Source: CAVYXZ01 sp965223835 (lineage in GTDB: Bacteria; Chloroflexota; Anaerolineae; Aggregatilineales; Phototrophicaceae). Taken from it: DNA of 64,000 nt. This document shows, piece by piece, positions 35,837 to 45,460 of this stretch. The position numbers and the translations under genes were made by a program. The notes below the pieces were generated by a model. The model was not told the DNA's origin, did no database searches, and saw nothing but the letters and a program-made list of their open reading frames with translations. The DNA lies in NCBI GenBank assembly GCA_965223835.1, contig OZ245022.1:461643-525642 (forward strand), written 5' to 3'. Position 1 is the first letter of the stretch; every line of letters starts with the position of its first letter.

Positions 35837-38641
35837 TTATTTAAACACGCCGCGCCGGATGAGCAGCTTTTCCAGTTCACTGGTCCAGAACACCACTGTG
35901 CCTAGCACCAGACACAGCGCCAGTTGCTGCAAGGTGAGCGGATTGGTGTTGAACAAGTTGTTGAAGAATGGGGTGTAGACGGCCAGCAGTTGCAGAATCA
36001 CTGTACTTACCACTGCGCCCAGCAGTAATCGATTGCCAAAAAACGGCAAGGCGAAAAATGACTCACGGTGGGAACGCAGGCTCAGTGCGTGACCCATCTG
36101 CGCCAGCATCAGGAACATGAAAACGATGGTGTTCCAGGCGGGTTCGCCGTTACTGGCGGTAATATCGTTAGACCAGGCCCAGTAGCCCAGCCCCAGCCCG
36201 GTGAGGCCCAGCACGGTACCGATCATGACGACATGCCGCCCCAACCCACGTCCGAAGATGCTCTCATTTGGCGCGTATGGTGGACGTTTCATACTGCCCT
36301 TTTCCGATTGTTCCACACCCAGCGCTAGCGCCGGGATGCCATCGGTAATCAGATTCATCCACAGGATTTGCAGGGTCGTCAGTGGCAGTGTCATCCCCGC
36401 AATCAGATCGCTGATGAGCAAGACGATCAGTTCGCCGGTGTTACTCGCCAGCAGGTACTTAATAAAGCGGCGTACATTGTCAAAAATCGTGCGGCCTTCT
36501 TCGACCGAACTGACGATGGTCGTGAAGTTATCATCAACCAGTACCATATCGGCGGCCTCTTTGGAGACATCCGTGCCCGTGATGCCCATCGCAACGCCGA
36601 TGTCGCTGCGTTTTAGTGCTGGTGCATCGTTCACGCCATCGCCGGTCATGGCGACGATATGCCCCCGATTTTGCAACGCCTGGATGATGTTCATTTTGTG
36701 TTCCGGTGAGACGCGGGCGTACACGGCCACATCTTCGACCACCGCCTCCAGATCAGCGGTGTCCATCCTGTTCAAGTCCTGCCCCGTCAGGACCCGACTG
36801 CCCGGTTGGGCGATTCCCAGTTGGCTGGCGATGTTGAAGGCGGTGAGGGGATGATCGCCGGTAATCATCACGGGGCGAATACCGGCGGTGCGGCAAACTT
36901 CGACTGCCGATTTCACTTCGGGTCGCGGCGGGTCTATCATGCCGACCATGCCGACGAAGGTCAGGTTGTGTTCCAACGTCTCTGGCTGCCAATCATCCGG
37001 CTTTTCAGTGAGTTGCCGCAGGGCCAGCCCTAGCACCCGCAAGCCATCTTCCGCTAGATGGTTATTACTCGCTTCGATTCGCTGGCGCAGGTTCGGCGTC
37101 AACGGTTCTTTGTTGCCATCCACCCAGACCGAATCGCTGATCTCCAGCAGGCCATCCACCGAGCCTTTGGTCAGCACCAGATAGGGATAATTTTTTGTGC
37201 CGAATAAGTCAATAAGGTAATTTTCTGCCGGGCCAGGATGCGCGTCGGGATTCAGGCTGTGAACCGTCGTCATGCGTTTGCGTTCTGACGAGAACGGCGC
37301 TTCGCCCTGGCGTGGGACTACGGCTTCAAGCTGGGTCCGGTCAATGCCAAAGTGTTCCGTCGCGGCAACCAGTGCGCCCTCGGTGGGGTCGCCCAGCAAG
37401 CGCATACCGCTGTTGGCATCACGCTCGATAACCACATCATTACACAGTGCCGTGCCGCCCAACACCAGTGCCTGTGCCTGATGCGGGGCAGGTGCGCTAT
37501 TGGTCCCGTTGACCAGCGAGGTCATGCCGCGCCCGACCAGTTCATCCAGATCAATCGTTTCGCCCGCCACATCTACCACTTTGACCGTCATACGGTTGAG
37601 CGTCAGGGTGCCGGTCTTATCGGAGCAAATCGTGGTGACCGACCCCAGCGTCTCAACCGCCGGTAGCTGCCGAATGAGGGCGTTGCGGCGCAGCATCCGC
37701 TGGGCGCCCAGTGCTAAGGCAATCGTTACCACCGCTGGGAGGCCCTCCGGCACGACCGCAACTGCAATAGCCACCGCGTTGAGTAAGACATCATCTAATG
37801 TTTGACCAGCAGTCAGGCCGATCAAGAACGCCAGCCCCAGTACCCCCAGCGCCGCGATGACAAGCACTTTGCCGACTTCTGCCATGCGCCGTTGCAGCGG
37901 CGTGATTTCGTCCTCCACGGTCTGGATTAACTCGGCAATGCGTCCTAACTCTGTTGCCATGCCGGTTTTCACGACGACTGCCGTCCCCCGTCCATAAGTC
38001 ACGGCTGTGCCCATGTGGACCATATTCTGACGGTCGCCGACAGACAGGTCAGCTTTCGCCAGGGCATCAGTCCCTTTTTGTACGGGCAAGGACTCACCCG
38101 TCAGCGATGCTTCTTGCACGCTGAGGTTGATGGCGTCAACCACGCGTGAATCGGCGGGGATGATGCTCCCGGTTTCCAGCAATATCACGTCACCGGGGAC
38201 CAGTTCCGCCGCATTGATTTCTTTGATTTGACCGTCCCGGCGCACCCGCACCAGCGGCGCTGCCATTTGTTTGAGGGCCGCCATTGCCTGTTCTGCTCGA
38301 TATTCCTGGAATACGCCCAGCGTCGCGTTGAGGGCGACAATGAGCATAATCGCTATGACGCTATCCGCTTTACCCAACAGGGCCGAGACACCCGCAGCAA
38401 ACAGCAATAACAGGACCAGGGGGTCGGTGATCTGCTCGGCAAAGATTTTGAGCGGACTTTTGAGCGGTTTTTCTACCAGTTCATTGGGGCCATATTCTTG
38501 CAAGCGGCGGGCGGCATCATCGCTGTTCAAGCCCTTTTCAGCACTTGTTTGCAGTTGCTCCAGAGTTTCACTGCGGCCCAGCAAATGCCAGGCTTGTTTT
38601 TCAACATTATCCAGGGGATGTACCGTTTGATCGACAACCAT
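35837..38641 (-). CDS. P-type Ca2+-transporting-type (P2A) ATPase
   Basis: 934 aa. N-terminal cation ATPase domain (residues 15-80), actuator TGES near 181-184, the M4 motif VVPEGLPAVV (296-305), phosphorylation motif CSDKTGTLTLN (Asp341), and hinge TGDGVNDAPALKRSDIG. M5 has ASNTGELIVLL and M6 has WMNLITDGIPALALGVEQSE, which match the Asn/Glu/Asp ligands of SERCA-type Ca2+ sites, so Ca2+ is the likeliest ion. Na+ or Mn2+ cannot be excluded. AAAGGAA precedes the ATG. The gene stands alone, downstream of mobile debris. A C-terminal remnant of a close relative lies at 4828-4929. Confidence 0.92.
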   Translation of the reverse strand: MVVDQTVHPLDNVEKQAWHLLGRSETLEQLQTSAEKGLNSDDAARRLQEYGPNELVEKPLKSPLKIFAEQITDPLVLLLLFAAGVSALLGKADSVIAIMLIVALNATLGVFQEYRAEQAMAALKQMAAPLVRVRRDGQIKEINAAELVPGDVILLETGSIIPADSRVVDAINLSVQEASLTGESLPVQKGTDALAKADLSVGDRQNMVHMGTAVTYGRGTAVVVKTGMATELGRIAELIQTVEDEITPLQRRMAEVGKVLVIAALGVLGLAFLIGLTAGQTLDDVLLNAVAIAVAVVPEGLPAVVTIALALGAQRMLRRNALIRQLPAVETLGSVTTICSDKTGTLTLNRMTVKVVDVAGETIDLDELVGRGMTSLVNGTNSAPAPHQAQALVLGGTALCNDVVIERDANSGMRLLGDPTEGALVAATEHFGIDRTQLEAVVPRQGEAPFSSERKRMTTVHSLNPDAHPGPAENYLIDLFGTKNYPYLVLTKGSVDGLLEISDSVWVDGNKEPLTPNLRQRIEASNNHLAEDGLRVLGLALRQLTEKPDDWQPETLEHNLTFVGMVGMIDPPRPEVKSAVEVCRTAGIRPVMITGDHPLTAFNIASQLGIAQPGSRVLTGQDLNRMDTADLEAVVEDVAVYARVSPEHKMNIIQALQNRGHIVAMTGDGVNDAPALKRSDIGVAMGITGTDVSKEAADMVLVDDNFTTIVSSVEEGRTIFDNVRRFIKYLLASNTGELIVLLISDLIAGMTLPLTTLQILWMNLITDGIPALALGVEQSEKGSMKRPPYAPNESIFGRGLGRHVVMIGTVLGLTGLGLGYWAWSNDITASNGEPAWNTIVFMFLMLAQMGHALSLRSHRESFFALPFFGNRLLLGAVVSTVILQLLAVYTPFFNNLFNTNPLTLQQLALCLVLGTVVFWTSELEKLLIRRGVFK

Positions 38642-38863
38642 TACCGTTCCTTTAGCAAAAGTAGACTATGCTACGAGTTCATTCAAATTACAATAAACTG
38701 AGTGGAAAATTGAGATCTATTTGCTAAAGGTATTTTGCTGAACAGCGAATCATATCCATAACGACGTGCGCAAGTCAAGCAGCGCTACCCCCCACAAATT
38801 AGGGGTATTTCGTACCAGAAAATGGCGTTGAAGTGTGCGCCCAATCGCGCAAATTGTCCAAAG

Positions 38864-39991
38864 CTAAACCTGCCCCACATTCTCCAGAAACACCACAAAC
38901 ATCTCCCCGTCCAGCGCATTGGATTCGACGGCGCGCCAGGGCTTGGCGATGATGTCGGGCAAGCCATTGCCGGTCACATCGCCCACCACCGCTTCATGCC
39001 CGCCCAGGTTGGCATCCAGCACCACATGTTCCTGCCATTCGCCACCCACCCCATCAACGTTTTCCCAGATGTACCAGCGTGGTTGGGCCGCCCCGCCCAC
39101 CGCCTCCATCTCACAGGAGAAGATGTCGAAGTCGCCATCACCATCAAGATCACCGACGTACAAACTGTGGTAGGCACCGCGCCGTGAATCGCCCGGCAGG
39201 GCCACTTCATGCCGTTGCCAGACATTGCCCAATCCATCAACGTTTTCCATCCACCAGATCTTGCCGCCGGGAATCTCGGCATCGGTGAAGACAATATCGT
39301 TCTTGCCATTCTTATTCATGTCACACACGACGGCCCGCGTGGCATCGAACGCAAAATACGGTTGGAAGTCCGGCGGCGGATAAGTGTTGGGTCCAATCGG
39401 GCGCACCTGCCATTTTGTCCCATCCCCATTCACGTTCTCAAACCAGACATTGGTCCGCACGATGTCCAAATCACCATCGCCGTCTACATCGCCCACTGCG
39501 ACACCGGCATGAACCGCCGGGCCAATGATCGTCCTGGGCCAGGGTGCGGTTGGGTCCGCCGGGATTTTGTACCAGCGTAGATCATTTTTGTCCGACATGG
39601 TAATGATTTCCGCCTGACCATCACCATCAATATCGGCGGCGACCACATCATGCACCCCGGTCAGATCTGCATCGAACACAATGCGCTCAAATGGTTGGTC
39701 AGGATTGCGTGAATTGCGATACCAGGCACCCCCGGCTACATAATCCAGCCAACCGTCGCCATCGACGTCCAGCACACAGCCGCCAACGTCCGACGGTGAC
39801 TCCGTGCCCAGCACATGTCGCGTCCATTGATCCGGCGCATGGTACTGATACCAGAAGATGGTGCCATACTGCTGGCCCATGATGAATTCCAAACGGCCAT
39901 CATTATTCAGGTCAGCCAGCGCAGTTTGGGCATAGCAGCGGCCTGGTAAGCCCCGGTCAATCAGGTGCTGTTTAAATTGAAATGTCGCCAT
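38864..39991 (-). CDS. VCBS/FG-GAP seven-bladed beta-propeller protein, cytoplasmic
   Basis: 375 aa with seven calcium-type blade motifs in order: DLNNDGRLEFI, DVDGDGWLDYV, DIDGDGQAEII, DVDGDGDLDIV, DMNKNGKNDIV, DLDGDGDFDIF and DVTGNGLPDII. The start at 39991 (MATFQFKQHLIDRGLPG) is chosen because GAGGG lies 6 bases upstream; it has no signal peptide. The longer start at 40063 would extend into the oxidoreductase gene. It is last in the third importer operon, after Gfo/Idh/MocA. Similar propellers in PL11, GH145 and PL42 cleave sugar chains, but no catalytic residues can be named here. Confidence 0.82.
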   Translation of the reverse strand: MATFQFKQHLIDRGLPGRCYAQTALADLNNDGRLEFIMGQQYGTIFWYQYHAPDQWTRHVLGTESPSDVGGCVLDVDGDGWLDYVAGGAWYRNSRNPDQPFERIVFDADLTGVHDVVAADIDGDGQAEIITMSDKNDLRWYKIPADPTAPWPRTIIGPAVHAGVAVGDVDGDGDLDIVRTNVWFENVNGDGTKWQVRPIGPNTYPPPDFQPYFAFDATRAVVCDMNKNGKNDIVFTDAEIPGGKIWWMENVDGLGNVWQRHEVALPGDSRRGAYHSLYVGDLDGDGDFDIFSCEMEAVGGAAQPRWYIWENVDGVGGEWQEHVVLDANLGGHEAVVGDVTGNGLPDIIAKPWRAVESNALDGEMFVVFLENVGQV

Positions 39992-40028
39992 GTTATCCCT
40001 CGGTAAATCTTGTGTTGCAATCGTTCGA

Positions 40029-41048
40029 TTAGCGCTCAACTTCGGCCAGATAAACCCGCGCACCCCGCCGAAATGACTCGTAAGTGGCGATCACTGCTAC
40101 CAGTGGCTGGCGTTCTTCCCGTGCACTGGTAATCGGCTCTAAATCCTGTTCCAGGCAGTCCAGAAAATGGCTGGTCTCGGCGACGAACGTTTCACCGGGC
40201 GGGACAGTGACGTGTTTGGCCTGCGCGACATGTCCATCTTCATGCTGGGTATACAGTTCATAGTGATCGTCGGCGAACCACAGGCTGCCTAATGAACCGT
40301 GAATAATGCCATTGATGCCGGGCCGAGGTGTACGCAGCGAGAAACTCTCCACAATCAGCGCCGACACACCGCTTTGTAAACCCACCGCGGCGACACTGTT
40401 GTCATCGGCCTGCATCTCCGGCAGGGCTTTCGGTCCGACCAGGCCATAGACATGCTCAATCTCGCCCCCCAGCATCCGCAGCAGTTCGTAATCGTGAACG
40501 CCGCCGGAGACCATAATCCCGGCAAACGGATCGCTGAGAAACCAGGGCCGTTGCCGCAAATAATCATGCATCTGGTGTTCACGGGCGATTCGAATCAGGC
40601 TGAGTTCGCCCAGTTGTCCGCTGGCAATGATCTCCACCAATTTCAAGTAAAGGTGATTGTACCGGACATTCTCGGCGACCATCAATTTGACACCAGCCAA
40701 ATCAGCGGCAGCGATCATCTCATCCGCTTCGGCCAGTGTCGTTGCCAGCGGCTTTTCCACCAGCACATGTTTGCCCGCCTGCGCTGCGGCAATAGCAACC
40801 GGTGCGTGGAGTTGGTGCGGCAAGCACAGACTCACCGCGTCAATGTCGTCCATTACCAGGACAGCGGCGTAATCAGCCTCAACGCGGTCAATCGCAAACG
40901 TCTGGGCCAGGGTAGTCGCGGCAGATCGTTGCGTATCGGCTACGGCCACCAAGTCCACCCGTGAACCCAGCGCCTGATAGGCCCGCGCATGTTGATCTCC
41001 GGCCCAACCGCAACCAATGATCCCGATGCGCCAGCGTTTCGCTGCCAT
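40029..41048 (-). CDS. Gfo/Idh/MocA-family NAD(P)-dependent oxidoreductase
   Basis: 339 aa. The Rossmann motif is WRIGIIGCGWAGDQHARAYQ, and the catalytic strip EKPLATTLAEADEMIAAA (Lys of EKP near residue 97) is canonical. The His expected in the second motif is in GGVHDYELLRML. The family oxidises or epimerises sugars such as inositol or glucose derivatives. It begins by 1-base overlap with the stop of the preceding propeller gene (TAATG) and is followed 37 bp later by another propeller gene. Confidence 0.92.
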   Translation of the reverse strand: MAAKRWRIGIIGCGWAGDQHARAYQALGSRVDLVAVADTQRSAATTLAQTFAIDRVEADYAAVLVMDDIDAVSLCLPHQLHAPVAIAAAQAGKHVLVEKPLATTLAEADEMIAAADLAGVKLMVAENVRYNHLYLKLVEIIASGQLGELSLIRIAREHQMHDYLRQRPWFLSDPFAGIMVSGGVHDYELLRMLGGEIEHVYGLVGPKALPEMQADDNSVAAVGLQSGVSALIVESFSLRTPRPGINGIIHGSLGSLWFADDHYELYTQHEDGHVAQAKHVTVPPGETFVAETSHFLDCLEQDLEPITSAREERQPLVAVIATYESFRRGARVYLAEVER

Positions 41049-42187
41049 TATTCAGGCACCGGCAGCCACAGATGGATGCTGTCAATGTCAGCCGTGCGGG
41101 GGATGTCATCGCGGTAGCTGCGATACGATTTACAGACGATGCCGGTGACGCCATCAAGCGTAATCGCTTTGGATTCATGCGTGCCCAGGCCAGTCTCGAT
41201 AATCTGCTCAACCAGATTGCCACCGTCGTTGTGATAAACCCGTTGGACCGGCGGATGATCGTCCTGGCCTTTCGGGTCGCCCAGCTCCCCAACAAACAAA
41301 TCCAGGTGCCCGTTGCCAGTGAAGTCCGCTGCGGCCAGCGAGTGCGGGTCCAGCAGTTGATCGTGCATGACCTCCACATTCCACAGCGCGGTGACATCTG
41401 CGCCGGGCGTACAGCGGGCGACACGGGCGAACTTGCTCAGGCCCAGTCGCGGTTTATAGATGGTTGCATCGCCTTCCGCGACGATGATCTCGACCTGACC
41501 GTTGCCGCTAAAATCGGCGGCCAGCACGCGGGTCGAAATATAGCCCTCAATGTACGGGTATCGCTCCCAGTCGCCGCCGGGGGTTTGCGGCGGACGATAC
41601 CACGCTTGCCCGGCAATGAGTTCAGGCTTGCCATCACCATCGACATCAGCTACCGCCATCCCCTCCTCGCGCATCCCGGTGGCGATGGGTTGCACGGTCG
41701 GCCAGGGTGATTGATACGGATCGTCCGGGATGGGCGCATAATACAGCGTTTCTGAGTGCTGATTCCAGAAATAGACTTCTTGCCGTCCGTCGCCGTCCAG
41801 GTCAGCCACAAATTGATCGTGGCCTTGATTGGCAGGCATACGGAAAATGGTAGTACGTCGCCAGGGTTGAGTTGCATCATCGGGATTCGCCCACCAGAAG
41901 ATGCCATTGCAAGTGCCATCACCCCCGGCGACGAAATCCAATCGCCCATTGCCGTTGATGTCCGCTAGAAAGCCCCCGGCGTCCAGTCTCTCACAATCTT
42001 GATCCATGAAATGTTGTTCCCAGATGCCAGCCGCATTGCGGCCCAGCCAGTACAACTCCTGCCGGGGATTCCGCGCCGCGATCACGATGTCCGGCACGCC
42101 GTTGCCCGAAACATCCCCCACCACACACAACGTCCGTTCACTGGGCGTGTCTTGCCAGATCGTCTCGCGTTTGAACTTTAATGTCAT
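41048..42187 (-). CDS. VCBS/FG-GAP beta-propeller protein, cytoplasmic
   Basis: 379 aa. Blade motifs are DVSGNGVPDIV, DINGNGRLDFV, DLDGDGRQEVY, DVDGDGKPELI, DFSGNGQVEII and DFTGNGHLDLF; a seventh blade lacks the Asp loop. The start at 42187 (MTLKFKRETIWQDTPSERTL) follows AGGGA by 7 bases and shows no signal peptide. It resembles the propeller at 38864 in layout but not closely in sequence. It sits between an epimerase and a Gfo/Idh/MocA dehydrogenase in the importer operon, so a role on imported sugar is inferred. Confidence 0.8.
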   Translation of the reverse strand: MTLKFKRETIWQDTPSERTLCVVGDVSGNGVPDIVIAARNPRQELYWLGRNAAGIWEQHFMDQDCERLDAGGFLADINGNGRLDFVAGGDGTCNGIFWWANPDDATQPWRRTTIFRMPANQGHDQFVADLDGDGRQEVYFWNQHSETLYYAPIPDDPYQSPWPTVQPIATGMREEGMAVADVDGDGKPELIAGQAWYRPPQTPGGDWERYPYIEGYISTRVLAADFSGNGQVEIIVAEGDATIYKPRLGLSKFARVARCTPGADVTALWNVEVMHDQLLDPHSLAAADFTGNGHLDLFVGELGDPKGQDDHPPVQRVYHNDGGNLVEQIIETGLGTHESKAITLDGVTGIVCKSYRSYRDDIPRTADIDSIHLWLPVPE

Positions 42188-42208
42188 GGTTGAATCCCTT
42201 CCCAAAGC

Positions 42209-43243
42209 CTAAGTCTCAAATTGTGTAACCTCAGCGACCAGCGCCGTGCTTAGCCGTTCCCAGGCGGCGATGAGGCGGTCCTCGAATGGGTCTACATCAC
42301 TATTCTCGATGCGCTGGTGCGCATCCAGCCAGTCCACCGCGCGTTTGGCCCCGGTCTTCCAGGAAATAGTGTAGCGAAAACCGAGATCGCGGCGGGCGGC
42401 TGTATTATCGTAAAGACGATGTCCATTGAAATCGGTCGCGATGACTTCCGCCTTGTCGGGCAGCAGACGATGCAATAGATCGCTGGGGATGTATACAAAA
42501 CGTGGTGCCGGTGCGCCTATCGCCTCGGCCAGTTCCTGATAATAACGGTTCCAGGTCAGCCATTCCTCGCCGTGTACATGATAGGCCTGTCCCAATGTTG
42601 TAGTATTTCCTACTGCGTTAGCAAAGGTACTTGCCAGATCATCCACATGACACGCGCCCCAGAACGTGGTGCCATCCCCATGAATAATCAATGGCTTGTT
42701 TTTCCGCAGACGGTCAATATAGCGTGTTCCCCAGCCAAACGGTTCCACGATCTCGCCGCCTTCACCATAGGCGTAACCGGGTCGGATCGTCGTCACAGGC
42801 AGAACCTGGTCAGTGTGGGCTTGTTGCAGGATGTCTTCAGCCGCGATTTTGCCCCGGCTATAGGCATTGTTACCCTTACGTGATTCGCTTTCAGTAATCG
42901 GATAATGCGTTGCCGGGTTACTATAAACGGCGATTGTGCTGCAAAAAATGAATTGTCCGGTGCGCCCCTGAAAGGCGCGAACGGCGCTGGCTGCGTCTTC
43001 AGCAGTAAAACACAGCATATCGATAACACAGTCGAAATGACCGCGCGCCGCTATCTGTTGTTCAAACGCCCGATAATCGTAGCGATCACCGGTGACCCGC
43101 TCCACACTGCCCGGCAGTCGTTGCAGCGTCTGCCCGCGATTGTAGATAGTGACAGCCAGATCACGGCGGACCAGTTCACGAGTTAAGGCGGTACTGATGA
43201 GGCCGCTGCCCCCGATAATCAGGACCTTCAGGCGCTCCGTCAT
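42209..43243 (-). CDS. NAD-dependent epimerase/dehydratase (extended SDR)
   Basis: 344 aa. LKVLIIGGSGLISTALTREL is the NAD motif and GLISTAL replaces the more usual GFIG. YPITESESRKGNNAYSRGKI contains the Tyr-x-x-x-Lys pair. The layout is like CSP41 or NDP-sugar epimerases, and IYNRGQTLQRLPG follows beta-2. The gene lies 3 bp behind the unknown gene at 43247 and 21 bp ahead of the propeller start. The substrate, a sugar nucleotide or free sugar, is not determined. Confidence 0.85.
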   Translation of the reverse strand: MTERLKVLIIGGSGLISTALTRELVRRDLAVTIYNRGQTLQRLPGSVERVTGDRYDYRAFEQQIAARGHFDCVIDMLCFTAEDAASAVRAFQGRTGQFIFCSTIAVYSNPATHYPITESESRKGNNAYSRGKIAAEDILQQAHTDQVLPVTTIRPGYAYGEGGEIVEPFGWGTRYIDRLRKNKPLIIHGDGTTFWGACHVDDLASTFANAVGNTTTLGQAYHVHGEEWLTWNRYYQELAEAIGAPAPRFVYIPSDLLHRLLPDKAEVIATDFNGHRLYDNTAARRDLGFRYTISWKTGAKRAVDWLDAHQRIENSDVDPFEDRLIAAWERLSTALVAEVTQFET

Positions 43244-43246
43244 CCG

Positions 43247-44305
43247 TTAGTTACTTTCTATCTCGCCCACCCCGGTTTCCACCGGTTGATAAGCTGCCTC
43301 AATGGTGGCTTTGGCTACGTCAAATTCACCGCTTTCAGCGAACCCGATGGTGAAATGGTTGGGCGTCCGGGTCATGTATTTTTCCAGGCCCTTGCGCCCA
43401 AACCCAAACACCGTCATATTTTTTTCCATCGGCCAATACGAGTCGATTTCCTGGTCAGCCTCATGCTGCACCAGGAACAGCACGCGCTCAGTATTCCCCG
43501 CCCCAAAGTAAATCCATTCCGGGTCAGGCAACGGTCCGTCCCAGCGCTCGGATGCCGCCATACGTTTGCCATCGGAGCGCACCATATAATCATTGGCTTC
43601 GTCCAGTTCGCCGCCCGGCGTGCCTTCATAGAGCAACCAGTACGGATGATCGACTTTGAGAATAGTCAGATGGGCGTAAGTGGGGTAAATCGCCCAGGTG
43701 CAGGCCCATTTGTCATCTTTAGACCGCGAATTGATCGTGACCTTCAACGGTCCAGCCGCTGCAATCTCGCTGATGCAGCCATCATTGCCGGGGTGAAAAT
43801 GCCCTTCTGGATGAACGACGTTGGGAATACCACGAAATTTACCATCGGAGCCACCGAAGGGGTGAAAGCTGAGCCAATCGTTGCCATCAATGTCAACCAT
43901 ACTGGCAAAGCCCGCCCCGGCCTGATGATAATAGTAGGTGGCATTTTGCGTCGTGATGCGATAGCTGGCGAAGCCTTCATGCATCAGTTTCTCCGTCAAC
44001 GAAACCAGAGCCGGTGCTGCCGGTCCATCATCCGCATCGCTGCCTTCATCGAAATACAGTTGGTAGTGGCGGGTGGTATGAGCCGGGGTGTTGCCTTTCA
44101 GCAAGAAGATAAGTGTTTCAGCATCAAGTTGCAGGTTCACAGTTTGATCGATCAGTTTGCCTTGTTGATCGACCTCAAATAGTCGCGGACGTTGAATTGG
44201 TCCGCCGAGGTCAATTTCAACCGGTTTATCAAGCCGCGCCCAATCGCCGGATTGAACGAAAATGTGGCGGCGGTTGGTTCGGCTGGAGTCATGCCATATT
44301 GTCAT
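43247..44305 (-). CDS. Unknown protein, probable beta-sandwich sugar-acting enzyme
   Basis: 352 aa, not recognised as a named family. It is rich in Trp, His and Gly with short beta-type segments and no signal peptide. RLFEVDQQGKLIDQTVNLQL is near residue 40. FHPFGGSDGKFRGIPNVVHP and EGHFHPGN around residues 150-175, ACTWAIYPTYAHLTILKVDH near 205 and DEANDYMVRSDGKRMAASER near 240 look like conserved blocks with several possible metal or acid/base residues. The N-terminus resembles a carbohydrate-binding beta-sandwich. It begins the catabolic half of the importer operon. Confidence 0.6.
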   Translation of the reverse strand: MTIWHDSSRTNRRHIFVQSGDWARLDKPVEIDLGGPIQRPRLFEVDQQGKLIDQTVNLQLDAETLIFLLKGNTPAHTTRHYQLYFDEGSDADDGPAAPALVSLTEKLMHEGFASYRITTQNATYYYHQAGAGFASMVDIDGNDWLSFHPFGGSDGKFRGIPNVVHPEGHFHPGNDGCISEIAAAGPLKVTINSRSKDDKWACTWAIYPTYAHLTILKVDHPYWLLYEGTPGGELDEANDYMVRSDGKRMAASERWDGPLPDPEWIYFGAGNTERVLFLVQHEADQEIDSYWPMEKNMTVFGFGRKGLEKYMTRTPNHFTIGFAESGEFDVAKATIEAAYQPVETGVGEIESN

Positions 44306-44352
44306 ATACTTCGATTTTCCTTATGGTGATGACGTGTACACATAGACCATAT

Positions 44353-44397
44353 TCACCCGCGCCGACTGCGCCAGGTGTTGTAGCGTTCTTTATCCAT
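44353..44397 (-). CDS. Possible 14-residue peptide with its own ribosome site
   Basis: On the minus strand ATG at 44397 is preceded by AAGGGAAAAGTA and codes MDKERYNTWRSRRG before a stop at 44353. It lies in the 108-bp gap between the OppF-type gene and the unknown gene at 43247. It may be a leader peptide or chance; nothing else supports it. Confidence 0.2.
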   Translation of the reverse strand: MDKERYNTWRSRRG

Positions 44398-44413
44398 TAC
44401 TTTTCCCTTTGCT

Positions 44414-45460
44414 TCATTTCGGCGATGAGGGGGTTGAAATCGGTTCAGGCAGATACGGTTCGAGGTCGAGTTCATCCGCAAAGTGACAGGCTACCTGAGT
44501 ATCCGGGTCGCGGGCCAGTGGTTTGAGCGGGGGAATCTCGTTTTTGCACCGGTCTTCGGCATATTTGCAGCGGGTATGGAACACGCAACCCGCTGGTGGA
44601 TTCACCGGACTGGGAATATCGCCTTCAAGCACCCGGCGTTTGCGATGTTTACCCCGACTGCGTTTGGGAATTGCATGGAGCAGCGCTTCGGTATAGGGAT
44701 GGGTCGGGCGATTATAGATTTGATGCGTTACGGCACTTTCGACGATATGCCCCAGGTACATCACCATGATGCGGTCGCTGATGTACTCAACAACGCTCAA
44801 GTCATGGGCGATAAACAGGTACGTCAGGCCGAGATCGCGCTGCAAGTCCGCCAGCAGATTCAACACCTGCGCCTGCACTGAGACATCCAGGGCGGAAACC
44901 GGCTCATCACAAATAACAAGTTGCGGTTCCAGGCTCAGGGCACGGGCCACGCCCACCCGTTGTCGTTGGCCGCCCGAAAGCTGATGCGGGAAGCGGTTCA
45001 TCATATCCGCGCTGAGACCTACCTGCACCAGTAAGGCTTCGACCCGTTCCATGCGGGAACGGTTGTTACCGATCTCGTGGATTTCCAACGGCTCGGCAAT
45101 GATCTCATGAATGCGCATCCGGGAATTGAGTGATGAGTTAGGGTCTTGAAACAACATCTGGATGTCACGCCGAATCGGGTGCAACGCCTTTTTGGGCAAT
45201 TGTGCGATGTCCTGCACCGTGTCTTGCCCGTAAAAATTGATGCTACCCGCTGTCGGGTCATACAGACGGATGATGCAGCGACCAGTTGTCGTCTTGCCCG
45301 AGCCACTCTCGCCCACCAGCCCTACCGTTTCGCCCTGATTAACTTGAAAAGAAACGCCATCAACTGCTTTAACATGGCCGACAGTGCGTTTGAGCAGGCC
45401 GCGCTTGATGGGGAAATATTGCTTCAGATCGTTGACTTCCAACAGCAGTTTATCACTCAT
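44414..45460 (-). CDS. ABC importer ATPase, OppF type
   Basis: 348 aa. Walker A GESGSGKTTTG, MLFQDPNSSLNSRM, QLSGGQRQRVGVARAL, VICDEPVSALDV and IAHDLSV are all intact, and the tail has CVFHTRCKY plus later Cys. It overlaps the OppD-type gene by 8 bases. It lacks the N-terminal receiver domain found in its paralogue at 13686. It is the fifth gene of the third importer operon. Confidence 0.93.
   Translation of the reverse strand: MSDKLLLEVNDLKQYFPIKRGLLKRTVGHVKAVDGVSFQVNQGETVGLVGESGSGKTTTGRCIIRLYDPTAGSINFYGQDTVQDIAQLPKKALHPIRRDIQMLFQDPNSSLNSRMRIHEIIAEPLEIHEIGNNRSRMERVEALLVQVGLSADMMNRFPHQLSGGQRQRVGVARALSLEPQLVICDEPVSALDVSVQAQVLNLLADLQRDLGLTYLFIAHDLSVVEYISDRIMVMYLGHIVESAVTHQIYNRPTHPYTEALLHAIPKRSRGKHRKRRVLEGDIPSPVNPPAGCVFHTRCKYAEDRCKNEIPPLKPLARDPDTQVACHFADELDLEPYLPEPISTPSSPK

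Noticed and set aside
36201..36854. Plus-strand frame of 217 codons opposite the P-type ATPase
   Set aside because: It is a Ser/Pro-rich shadow of the ATPase hinge and membrane region.
38770..38812. Palindrome TACCCCTAATTTG...GGGGTA after the propeller gene, considered as a terminator
   Set aside because: No T run follows it on the minus strand, and part of the stem is imperfect.
43286..44182. Plus-strand frame of 298 codons opposite the unknown gene
   Set aside because: The minus-strand gene has operon spacing, whereas this frame has no motif or ribosome site.
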